This document shows, piece by piece, positions 1 through 7,909 of a stretch of DNA of 8,753 nucleotides. Position 1 is the stretch's first letter. Each line of letters starts with the position of its first letter. The DNA is taken from contig DMTA01000454.1 of assembly GCA_003454835.1 (NCBI GenBank), positions 7,200-15,952 of the forward strand, read 5' to 3'. The position numbers were made by a program, and so were the translations under genes. The notes beneath the pieces are model-generated. The model was not told where the DNA came from. It did not search any database and saw nothing but the letters and a program-made list of their open reading frames with translations. The DNA comes from Achromobacter sp. (GTDB taxonomy: Bacteria > Pseudomonadota > Gammaproteobacteria > Burkholderiales > Burkholderiaceae_B).

Positions 1-132
1 AATCGTAGCCCCGCGCACCCAAGCCCCCGCTGCGGCGGGCGTCTAAAGAACCCACCTGAATGCCAGCCTTAACGTTCCGCCTTTAAAACTGCCAACACCA
101 ACCACTTCAACGCCACCGTTCCAAAACCTCCC
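1..132 (-). other. Region downstream of the dehydrogenase, with a weak GC hairpin
   Basis: No coding frame is supported here. On the minus strand, about 95 bp after the dehydrogenase stop, CCCGC (26-30) and GCGGG (35-39) form a stem around a 4-base loop. No T-run follows on the minus strand, so it is at best a weak or factor-dependent terminator. The rest is AT-richer than its surroundings and shows nothing recognisable. Confidence 0.4.
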
Positions 133-1182
133 TCACGGCAACGCGTCAGGCACTCCAAGCTCAACGGCCAACTTCGTCAGTCCATCCCAGATCCGGCTAT
201 CAAATTCCACCGAATCCGCATTGACCGCCCGATTCCGAGCTTCGTATTCTCCCGGATATTGCACCGACTCAACCCCAGGCTGCGGCTTGCACGCATGCAG
301 GTAGTCGATGAATGCGCCGACTTCCATCGACCGCCAATCAGTATTGAAGTCCACCTGCGGATCCAGCAGCAGCGCGAACATATTGTTCGTCGCTACACCG
401 ATGCGCGGATGTTCGGGTTGGATCGTCCCGCCGCCGGACAGCACGCCCGCGAGCAGTTCGGCCACCAGACCCAGCGCGTAACCCTTGTGGCCGCCGAACG
501 GCAGCAGGGCGCCCGGAGGATCGGTAAAGAGCGCGCCCGGGTCCGTCGTCGGGTTGCCATCCGCATCGATCAGCGACCCTGGCGGCGCCTGTTCACCCTT
601 GGCAGCCAGCACGCGCGCCTTGTTCACCGCGATCGAACTGGTCGCCATGTCCACAATGAACGGCGGGCGGCCGCCAGGCAACGGGCCGGCGAAGCACAGC
701 GGATTCGTGGTCAGGCACGCCTGGGCGCCGCCGAACGGGGCGACGGTGGGCGAGCGGTTGATCACGTTGGTGAAGGCCAGCAGGATCAGACCCTTGGCCG
801 CCACCATTTCACCGAAATGGCCCATGCGGCCCAGGTGATGGCTGTGGCGCAGAGTCAGGATGCACTGGCCGTGTTCCTGCGTGCGCTCGATCGCCTTTTC
901 GATGACCACCTTGCCCACGTACTGGCCCAGTCCGTGGTGGCCGTCGTAGGCCAGCATGGCGCCGCGGTCGTTGAGGAGTTCGGGGCGGCCGTCGGGTTGG
1001 GCCAGGCCCTCGGACAGCACGCGGCGGTAGTTCGTCAGGATGGACAGGCCGTGGCTCGTGTAGCCGACGCGGTCGGATTCCACCAGATGCTCGGCCACGT
1101 CGCGGGCGATGTCTTCCGGTACGCCTTGCGCCATCAGCACCCGGCGTCCGTATTCGTTGGCTTGGGCCAGCGTGATTTTCAT
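133..1182 (-). CDS. Malate/L-lactate dehydrogenase family (Ldh_2) oxidoreductase
   Basis: This 349-residue cytoplasmic enzyme belongs to the NAD(P)-dependent 2-hydroxyacid dehydrogenase family of malate, L-lactate, ureidoglycolate, sulfolactate and 2,3-diketogulonate enzymes. Length is typical. Family hallmarks are visible in order: the TSHG motif with the likely active-site His44; GHHGLGQ near residue 81; HSHHLGRMG around 113-121 with a conserved His116; TTNP in the substrate/cofactor region; VDMATSSIAVNKAR, followed by a DADGNPTTDP segment; and LPFGGHKGYALGL near the C-terminal third. The start is backed by a GGAG at 1188-1191, five bases before the ATG and directly after the upstream stop codon. 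It is the second gene of an operon with the anion transporter, whose stop lies 9 bp upstream, so its substrate is probably what that transporter imports. Which acid it oxidises cannot be read from sequence; malate or a related hydroxy-dicarboxylate is a guess. Confidence 0.9.
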   Translation of the reverse strand: MKITLAQANEYGRRVLMAQGVPEDIARDVAEHLVESDRVGYTSHGLSILTNYRRVLSEGLAQPDGRPELLNDRGAMLAYDGHHGLGQYVGKVVIEKAIERTQEHGQCILTLRHSHHLGRMGHFGEMVAAKGLILLAFTNVINRSPTVAPFGGAQACLTTNPLCFAGPLPGGRPPFIVDMATSSIAVNKARVLAAKGEQAPPGSLIDADGNPTTDPGALFTDPPGALLPFGGHKGYALGLVAELLAGVLSGGGTIQPEHPRIGVATNNMFALLLDPQVDFNTDWRSMEVGAFIDYLHACKPQPGVESVQYPGEYEARNRAVNADSVEFDSRIWDGLTKLAVELGVPDALP

Positions 1183-1187
1183 GATGA

Positions 1188-1191
1188 CTCC
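1188..1191 (-). promoter_or_regulatory. Ribosome binding site of the dehydrogenase gene
   Basis: On the minus strand GGAG immediately follows the TAA of the transporter gene and lies 5 bases before the dehydrogenase ATG. It fixes that start and suggests translation by ribosomes that have just finished the transporter. Confidence 0.75.
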
Positions 1192-2685
1192 TTACAGCCA
1201 GCCCAGCCAGCGCCAGTACGTCATGCCCATCAGCAGCATCAAGAGGTAGCCCACGATGGTCACGATGATGCCGACCTTGGCGAACTGCTTGGCGTTGAAG
1301 GTCTCTGTGCCCAGGCACACCATGTTCTGCGGCGCGTTGATGGGCAGGATGAAGCCGTAGCTGACCACGAAGCCCAGCAGCATCGTCATACCCAGGCGGC
1401 TGAAGTCGCCCGGCAGCGTTGCCAGCACCGAGATCAGGATGGGCAGCATGGCCGAGGTCAGCGCGGTGGCGCTGGCAAAGCCCAGGTGGATGACGATCAG
1501 GAAGGCTGCCAGGATGGCGAAGATGGCGAGCGGGCCAAGGTGGTCCAGGCCGGTGTGATGCACCACCTGGTTGCCCAGCCACTGGCCGGCCTGCGTCGTG
1601 AGCAGCGCCGTGCCGAGGCTGATGCCCACGCCGAACACGATCACCGTGCCCCATGGGATACGCGATTGAACGTCCTTCCACGTCATCACGCCAAAGCGCG
1701 GCAGCATCAGCAGCACCAGGCCGAAGTACGTGGTCGAGGTGGTGTCGAACTTGTGCAGCTTGCCTTCGGTCGACCAGAACAGCAGCAGCATGACGGACAC
1801 GGCCATCAGGCGCTTCTGCGCGCCCGTCATGGGACCGAGATCGAGCAGCGACTTCTCGACGGCTTCCTTGCCGCCGGCGATGCTGTTGCTTTCAGGCGGC
1901 AGCAGCTTGAGCACGATGACGATCAGCACGGCCGACATGATGAGCGACCAGGGAGCGCCGGCGATCAGCCAGTCCGACCACGCCACGCGTTCGCCCAGCA
2001 TCTTTTCCATGAAGCCGACCGTCAGCAGGTTCTGCGCGGCGGCGGTCTGGATGCCGACGTTCCAGATGCTGGTGGCCTGGGCCACGATGATCATGATGCC
2101 GGCGGCGATGTTTGAGCGCTTGTCTACGCCGAAGGCCGCGATCACGCCCATCATGATCGGAACCACGGCGGCGCTGCGCGCGGTGGCGCTGGGCACCACC
2201 AGGCTCAGCACGATCGTGACCGCGATACATCCGATCAGGATGCGGCGCGTGCTGGTGCCCACTTTGGACAGCGTCACCAGGGCGATGCGCCGGTCCAGTC
2301 CGGTGAATGTCATGGCGGCGGCAATGAACAGGGCGCCGGTGACGAGCGCCAGCGCCGAGTTGGCAAAGCCCGTCAACGCCATGCTGATGGCGGCGGATGT
2401 GCCGTAGAGAACGTTGGGATCTTTGATGGTGGGCGCGGTGCCCAGGAGGAAAGCCATCAGCGTCGTGATCATGATGGCGCTGGCTTCGTAGGAGACGGCT
2501 TCGGTGATCCAGACGACCACGGCAAAGGCCAGGATTGCCAGCATGCGGTGGCCTGCAACAGGCAGGTCCGCGGGCAAGGGCATCATCAAAACGCCGATCA
2601 TCACGAGGATGCCGGCGATGAGCCCGATGGGAATTTTGGTTTTCTTGGGGGCTTGCGAGGCGGGGACAGCGGTTTCCGCGGCCAT
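1192..2685 (-). CDS. DASS/SLC13-type sodium-coupled anion transporter
   Basis: This 497-residue inner-membrane protein is almost entirely hydrophobic segments and matches the divalent anion:Na+ symporter family (CitT, INDY, SLC13) in length and plan. A short polar N-terminus (about residues 1-17) precedes the first membrane segment at about 18-35. The two inverted-repeat halves each carry the expected substrate-loop motif: PSATARSAAVVPI at 165-177 and ASATALTSAMLPI at 404-416. In well-studied members these read SNT, and the asparagines help bind sodium and substrate carboxylate. Here both read SAT, so a divergent subfamily or different anion is likely. The late segment YGFILPINAPQN (443-454) fits the family's GF-LP-A-P-N pattern. 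It is the first gene of the operon and feeds the dehydrogenase 9 bp downstream. The start has a strong GGAG site. Family assignment is solid; substrate is unknown, with a dicarboxylate, hydroxyacid or sulfonate all possible. Confidence 0.9.
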   Translation of the reverse strand: MAAETAVPASQAPKKTKIPIGLIAGILVMIGVLMMPLPADLPVAGHRMLAILAFAVVVWITEAVSYEASAIMITTLMAFLLGTAPTIKDPNVLYGTSAAISMALTGFANSALALVTGALFIAAAMTFTGLDRRIALVTLSKVGTSTRRILIGCIAVTIVLSLVVPSATARSAAVVPIMMGVIAAFGVDKRSNIAAGIMIIVAQATSIWNVGIQTAAAQNLLTVGFMEKMLGERVAWSDWLIAGAPWSLIMSAVLIVIVLKLLPPESNSIAGGKEAVEKSLLDLGPMTGAQKRLMAVSVMLLLFWSTEGKLHKFDTTSTTYFGLVLLMLPRFGVMTWKDVQSRIPWGTVIVFGVGISLGTALLTTQAGQWLGNQVVHHTGLDHLGPLAIFAILAAFLIVIHLGFASATALTSAMLPILISVLATLPGDFSRLGMTMLLGFVVSYGFILPINAPQNMVCLGTETFNAKQFAKVGIIVTIVGYLLMLLMGMTYWRWLGWL

Positions 2686-2687
2686 AT

Positions 2688-2695
2688 CCTTCTCC
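2688..2695 (-). promoter_or_regulatory. Strong ribosome binding site of the transporter gene
   Basis: GGAGAAGG on the minus strand, with its GGAG core 6 bases before the ATG at 2685. It decides the transporter start. Confidence 0.8.
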
Positions 2696-2782
2696 GGTTG
2701 AGGTCAAACTGTCGAAACACCCCCCGCGAGCACGGGGTAAATCAGTCCGGTATTTCGACGCTACAGGGTGATCGTGACCGCA

Positions 2783-2845
2783 TTGTGGAAAACCCGTATT
2801 GATGAACGTCAAGAAGGTGAAGAACAACGCTTGTGGAAAACGCGT
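2783..2845. repeat. Pair of 15-bp direct repeats, TTGTGGAAAACSCGT
   Basis: TTGTGGAAAACCCGT at 2783-2797 and TTGTGGAAAACGCGT at 2831-2845 differ at one base and start 48 bp apart in the same orientation. Read on the minus strand each contains TTTTCCACA, which fits the relaxed DnaA-box consensus TTWTNCACA. They could be regulator sites (for DnaA or another protein) or a remnant duplication. Confidence 0.6.
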
Positions 2846-2987
2846 CCTGGGCATTATGCTCGTCGCCCCCGTGACGGGGCAAGTGGGCGAGTGTTGCATT
2901 GGCGCGAACCAATCGGGGCACGATGGAGTTCGTTTTGCCCTGCAGAAAGCCGCAATTGTTCCGGGAAACGGCGCTAATGCAGGCGCA

Positions 2988-3563
2988 TCAGCCCAAGGTC
3001 AGGCGTAGCTGTTCGTCCAGATGCAGCGTGGGCGTGACGCGCCATCCACTCTGGGCGTAGCGCAGCCAACGCCCCAACACCAGATGCGTCAGCAGGCTGG
3101 CGTGCGCAGCGACGTTGGCTTCCTGCGGCAGGCCACCGTCGGTGATGGCGATACGCAGCGATTGCTTCAACGACGCCTCGATGCGGTCGTTGATGTGATT
3201 GATGCGTTCCTGCAGGCGGTTGTCTTCCGTGACCAGCGCGTCGCCGGTCAGCACGCGGGTCATGCCCTTGTTGCGCTCCGAGAAGGTCAGCAGCATGGAG
3301 ACCGTCTTGTGGGCCTGCGGCAGCCCGTAGGGCTCGGCGGTGGCGATCTGGTTGACCAGCGTGAAGATGCTGGTTTCGATGAACTCGATCAGTCCTTCGA
3401 ACATCTGCGCCTTGCTTGCGAAGTGCCGGTAGAGGGCGGCTTCGGAGACCTCAAGGCGCGCGGCGAGGGCGGCCGTGGTGATGCGGGACGCGTGCGGCTG
3501 TTCCAGCATTTCGGCCAGAGTCTGCAGAATCTGGGTCTTGCGCTCGCCGGGTTTGCTCGCCAT
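2988..3563 (-). CDS. slmA: SlmA-type nucleoid occlusion factor (TetR family)
   Basis: This 191-residue TetR-fold protein resembles E. coli SlmA (198 residues) along its whole length. The N-terminal helix-turn-helix spans about residues 29-48 and includes SEAALYRHF followed by the SKAQMFEGLIEFIE segment, almost word for word as in SlmA. The middle has the SERN-G-TR-LTG-AL signature and a DRLQ-RIN-like stretch (here NRLQERINHINDRIEA). In E. coli SlmA binds chromosomal sites and, when DNA-bound, disrupts FtsZ polymers so that septa do not form over the nucleoid; the same cytoplasmic role is inferred here. The start at 3563 gives the full domain, but no good ribosome binding site precedes it. It lies 51 bp after the HAD gene and is probably co-transcribed with it and argB. 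No clear terminator with a T-run follows. Confidence 0.87.
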   Translation of the reverse strand: MASKPGERKTQILQTLAEMLEQPHASRITTAALAARLEVSEAALYRHFASKAQMFEGLIEFIETSIFTLVNQIATAEPYGLPQAHKTVSMLLTFSERNKGMTRVLTGDALVTEDNRLQERINHINDRIEASLKQSLRIAITDGGLPQEANVAAHASLLTHLVLGRWLRYAQSGWRVTPTLHLDEQLRLTLG

Positions 3564-3614
3564 GGAAGGGACTGCTTCGCGCAGGATGACGGGTGGAGGG
3601 GATGCTGCGTGCCG

Positions 3615-4364
3615 TCAGCCCCGCAGGGGGCGCCGGCGTAACAATAAATCACTGACGCAGTTTACCCGCAAGTCGACGTAGGCCGGGCGGTGCGAGCGTC
3701 CCCGGCCGAAGGGCGTGCCGGGGTGATACACGTGGACTGTTTTCAGGCCTGCCAGGCGGGCGCCCCGCAGGTTGGCCAGCGTGTCTTCGACCAGCACGGC
3801 GCGGTGGGCGGGGACGCCTTCGCGTGCAAGCACATAGCGCAGCAGCGCCGCGGAGGGCTTGGGGCGGAACTCGCCATGCAGCCGCATGTGCTCGATGGCC
3901 CACAGGCTGTCGAACTGGCGCAGGATGCCCAGATGCGACAGAACGGATCGCGCATAGTGCAGCGGCGCATTGGTCAGCAGCACCTTGCGGCCGGGCAGGC
4001 GGCGCAGCTTGTAAGCAAGCGCCTTTTCCGAGCGCATCAGCGGCGCGACGTCGAAGTCGTGGCTGCGATGCAGGAATTCGTGGGCATCGACGCCGTGGTG
4101 GCGCACCATGCCGATCATGGTCGCGCCGTAGCGTTTCCAGTATTGCTTGCGCACGAGGTTGGCGGCATCCACGTCCACGTTCAGCGCCTCGGCCACCGCC
4201 ATGGTCATGCCGTGGTCGATCTTGGAGAAGATGGCGTGCGAGGTGTCGTGGAGCGTGTTGTCCAGGTCGAACAGCCACAGGCGCTCGGGCGCGCCGGTGG
4301 CAATCCCGCGGGAGCGGCGCATCCGCACCGCGGGCCGCAGCAGCTGGCGTCGCACTTGCATCAT
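3615..4364 (-). CDS. HAD-superfamily pyrimidine 5'-nucleotidase
   Basis: This 249-residue soluble hydrolase carries the haloacid-dehalogenase motifs in order. Motif I is DLDNT with nucleophile Asp33 and acid/base Asp35; motif II is LLTNAP with its conserved Thr; a Lys in the FRPKPS region serves as motif III; and VLVEDTLANL supplies the acidic pair of motif IV. A helical cap lies between motifs I and II. The pattern matches the pyrimidine 5'-nucleotidase group (YjjG/Sdt1-like), which dephosphorylates UMP, CMP or damaged pyrimidine nucleotides. The N-terminal 28 residues are basic and not part of the fold; an ATG at residue 15 is a possible alternative start. It lies 40 bp after argB and 51 bp before slmA, an order I associate with Bordetella-like genomes. 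Substrate is inferred from family only. Confidence 0.85.
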   Translation of the reverse strand: MMQVRRQLLRPAVRMRRSRGIATGAPERLWLFDLDNTLHDTSHAIFSKIDHGMTMAVAEALNVDVDAANLVRKQYWKRYGATMIGMVRHHGVDAHEFLHRSHDFDVAPLMRSEKALAYKLRRLPGRKVLLTNAPLHYARSVLSHLGILRQFDSLWAIEHMRLHGEFRPKPSAALLRYVLAREGVPAHRAVLVEDTLANLRGARLAGLKTVHVYHPGTPFGRGRSHRPAYVDLRVNCVSDLLLRRRPLRG

Positions 4365-4404
4365 GAGGCTCGCGCGGTGCGCCGTGCTGCGGGGGTGTGC
4401 TTCA

Positions 4405-6370
<1,966 letters not shown>

Positions 6371-6380
6371 TTTGTGAAGC

Positions 6381-6402
6381 GCGGACGGCTGCAACCGTCC
6401 GC
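6381..6402 (+). terminator. GC hairpin after the metQ-like gene, without a T-run
   Basis: GCGGACGG (6381-6388) and CCGTCCGC (6395-6402) form a perfect 8-bp stem with a 6-base loop, 10 bp after the stop. No T-run follows, so on its own it is a poor terminator. It may protect the transcript end or act with the stronger terminator about 30 bp further on. Confidence 0.45.
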
Positions 6403-6434
6403 ATCCTGCCATCAGTGCGTTTCATAAGAAACTG

Positions 6435-6460
6435 GCCGCCCGTCAACGGGCGGCTTTTTT
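6435..6460 (+). terminator. Rho-independent terminator of the metQ-like gene
   Basis: GCCGCCCG (6435-6442) and CGGGCGGC (6447-6454) form a perfect 8-bp GC stem with a TCAA loop, followed by six T (6455-6460). It lies 64 bp after the stop codon. Confidence 0.92.
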
Positions 6461-6467
6461 ATGGGAA

Positions 6468-6578
6468 GGTGTCAGACACCCTTGTGGCGGCTCGTCCCTT
6501 CGGCGATCTTGCCTGATGGGTGTCAGACACATGCAGATACCGTAACTGGACGGTCGTGTCTGGCGGGTGTCGGACACC
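6468..6578. repeat. Cluster of three GGTGTC-N-GACACC palindromes
   Basis: A 13-bp odd palindrome occurs three times: GGTGTCAGACACC at 6468-6480, the same with a final A instead of C at 6519-6531, and GGTGTCGGACACC at 6566-6578. Start-to-start spacing is 51 and 47 bp. A half-site, GTGTCTG, lies at 6556-6562. The cluster fills the space between two terminators that face each other. No gene overlaps it. It looks like a dispersed REP-like palindromic element; function unknown. Confidence 0.8.
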
Positions 6579-6616
6579 TTGAAGCGCATGGGGCGGCAAA
6601 AGCGGGACGCACGTCC

Positions 6617-6642
6617 AAAAAAACGCCCGCTTGCGGCGGGCG
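6617..6642 (-). terminator. Rho-independent terminator of the SIS/DolP/TlpA gene cluster
   Basis: Read on the minus strand, a 7-bp stem (CGCCCGC and GCGGGCG, with a CGCAA loop; plus-strand 6624-6642) is followed by seven T (plus-strand A-run 6617-6623). It lies about 30 bp beyond the TlpA-like stop codon. Confidence 0.92.
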
Positions 6643-6671
6643 ATTTCTTGATGCTGCGCCGATACGGCGGA

Positions 6672-7166
6672 TCAGCCGGCGGCCAAGGCCTTTTCCACCG
6701 TGGCGTGGAATTCTGCCTTGTCATACTCGCCCAGGTACCGCTTGATGATGTGTCCCTCTTTGTCTATGAGGAACGCCGTGGGCGTCAGGCGGATGTCGCC
6801 GAAGGCGCGCGCGATCTCGCCCTTGGTGTCCAGTGCGACCGGGAACGGCAGCTTGCGGGTTTCGGCGAAGTTGAGCACGAAGTTGGGCGGGTCGTAGTTC
6901 ATGGCAACCGCGATGGCTTCGTAGCCCTTGTCCGCGTACTCGTTGTAGGCGGAGATGGTGTCGGGCATCTGCTTCACGCACGTGACGCAACTGGTTGCCC
7001 AGAATTTGACCAGCACGACCTTGCCGCGCAGGTCCTGCATGGAGAAGGTCTTGCCTTCCAGTGTGGTGAAGGTGACGTCGGGTGCGGTCTGGGCCGGGCG
7101 CATGGCGAACCAGGCGCCGATGCCGACCGCTACGAGAACTGCGAGGGCTACGATGGCTTTTTTCAT
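6672..7166 (-). CDS. TlpA-like membrane-anchored thiol-disulfide oxidoreductase
   Basis: This 164-residue thioredoxin-fold protein has an N-terminal membrane anchor (about residues 3-22, no cysteine) and should face the periplasm. The redox motif is W-A-T-S-C-V-T-C with Cys60 and Cys63, followed by VKQMP; the cis-proline loop is RLTPTAF with Pro129; and the end AFLIDKEGHIIKRYLGEYD is the usual last strand pair of the TlpA/ResA group. Such proteins reduce disulfides in c-type cytochromes, cytochrome oxidase assembly factors or other exported proteins, using electrons from a DsbD/CcdA-type donor. The partner here is unknown. Its ATG shares four bases (7163-7166) with the stop of the DolP-like gene, so translation is probably coupled; the nearest GAGG is about 13 bases upstream, too far to be a strong site alone. 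It is the last gene before the terminator. Confidence 0.9.
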   Translation of the reverse strand: MKKAIVALAVLVAVGIGAWFAMRPAQTAPDVTFTTLEGKTFSMQDLRGKVVLVKFWATSCVTCVKQMPDTISAYNEYADKGYEAIAVAMNYDPPNFVLNFAETRKLPFPVALDTKGEIARAFGDIRLTPTAFLIDKEGHIIKRYLGEYDKAEFHATVEKALAAG

Positions 7167-7909
7167 TTGATGGGCATTGCCTCGACGCCGCTGCTCGTGC
7201 CGCCGGTGCCAGCCGCGTTGTCGGTGGCCGGACCGGTGCCGCTTTCGATAGGCGCCTTGCTTTCGGTTGTGGCGGGTTTGGAGCCGCTGCCAGACAGACG
7301 GATGGCTTCTTCGCGGCTGATGATTTCAAAGAGCTTGACCACCTTGGTCACGCCGCCGACGTCGGCGGTGGCATTGGCGGCGTAGTCGCTTTCGGCCTGC
7401 GTGACCTTGCCCATCAGGTAGACGACGCCCCGGTCGGTGGTGACCGCGATGGTGCCGGAGGGCACGTACTTGGTGTTGATCAGGGCCGTTTTGACCTTGG
7501 AAGTCAGCCAGGTGTCGTTGGAGCGCTGGCCGAACGACGCGATGGGGCCGACGTTGAGCTGGTTGATGACCTGCTTCACGTTTTCCACGCTTTGCGCGAT
7601 GGCGGTGGCCTGGTTCTTGGCTTCCTCAGAGGGGACGTCGCCCGTCAGCAGCAGGTGGCCGCCGTAGGCCATCGCATTGACGCGGGCCGTGTCGCCGAAC
7701 TTCTGTGAGATCTGGTTCTGCGCCTTGAACGCCATGTTCTGGTCTTCGAGCTGGACACCCGACGTGCGGCGGTCGGTGACCACAACCGCCGTGGTGGCGG
7801 CGGCGCCGCCCACGATCAAAGGCGCGCAGGCCGTCAGCGACAGCGCCGCGGTGGATAGCGCGGCGGCAAGCAGCAGCGGGCGGACTGCGGGTCTGGCGTC
7901 AAGAATCAT
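7163..7909 (-). CDS. dolP: DolP-like outer-membrane lipoprotein with two BON domains
   Basis: This 248-residue lipoprotein corresponds to E. coli DolP (YraP, 191 residues), which binds anionic phospholipid at division sites and supports outer-membrane integrity. The signal peptide ends in the lipobox LTAC with Cys28; the next residue is Ala, which favours outer-membrane sorting. A short alanine/valine-rich linker and a DRRTSG segment (like DPRSVG in DolP) lead to BON domain 1 (about 53-120) and BON domain 2, which begins at SNDTWLTSKVKTAL and includes VYLMGKVTQAE. After the second BON domain there is a tail of about 45 residues rich in Gly, Ser, Thr, Ala and Pro that E. coli DolP lacks. The frame is open upstream to 8011, but the ATG at 7909 is clearly right: GGAG sits 7 bases before it, it overlaps the SIS stop by 4 bp, and it puts the signal peptide at the start. 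Confidence 0.9.
   Translation of the reverse strand: MILDARPAVRPLLLAAALSTAALSLTACAPLIVGGAAATTAVVVTDRRTSGVQLEDQNMAFKAQNQISQKFGDTARVNAMAYGGHLLLTGDVPSEEAKNQATAIAQSVENVKQVINQLNVGPIASFGQRSNDTWLTSKVKTALINTKYVPSGTIAVTTDRGVVYLMGKVTQAESDYAANATADVGGVTKVVKLFEIISREEAIRLSGSGSKPATTESKAPIESGTGPATDNAAGTGGTSSGVEAMPIK

Larger units (their letters stand above)
2686..2987 (-). promoter_or_regulatory. 302-bp non-coding region: putative promoter and structured leader of the transporter operon
   Basis: No gene is supported between slmA and the transporter. On the minus strand a sigma70-like promoter can be drawn: -35 TTGCCC (2877-2882), 18-bp spacer, -10 CATAAT (2853-2858), giving a leader of roughly 160 nt. A perfect palindrome, CCCCG-TGA-CGGGG (2867-2879), overlaps the -35 element and spacer, where a repressor could act. 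Just after the expected start lies a near-identical 15-bp direct repeat (2831-2845 and 2783-2797). Closer to the gene, a CCCCG/CGGGG hairpin (2722-2737) sits inside a GTCGAAA/TTTCGAC inverted repeat (2711-2717, 2753-2759). A further ATTGG/CCAAT repeat lies at 2898-2913. The elements are seen directly; their roles are inferred. Confidence 0.5.

Noticed and set aside
259..2115. A 618-codon open frame on the plus strand
   Set aside because: It runs antisense across the dehydrogenase and transporter genes, is rich in His, Gln and Arg as expected of a shadow frame in GC-rich DNA, and shows no recognisable domain.
2860..2885. Terminator after slmA
   Set aside because: The CCCCG/CGGGG palindrome is not followed by a T-run on the minus strand, and it overlaps a better promoter reading.
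2686..2987. SlmA binding sites (palindrome like GTGAGTACTCAC) near slmA
   Set aside because: I looked for a match here and in the other intergenic gaps and found none.
6567..7385. A 272-codon plus-strand frame covering the terminator and TlpA region
   Set aside because: It runs through a rho-independent terminator and a palindrome and is antisense to the TlpA-like gene with its CxxC and cis-Pro motifs.
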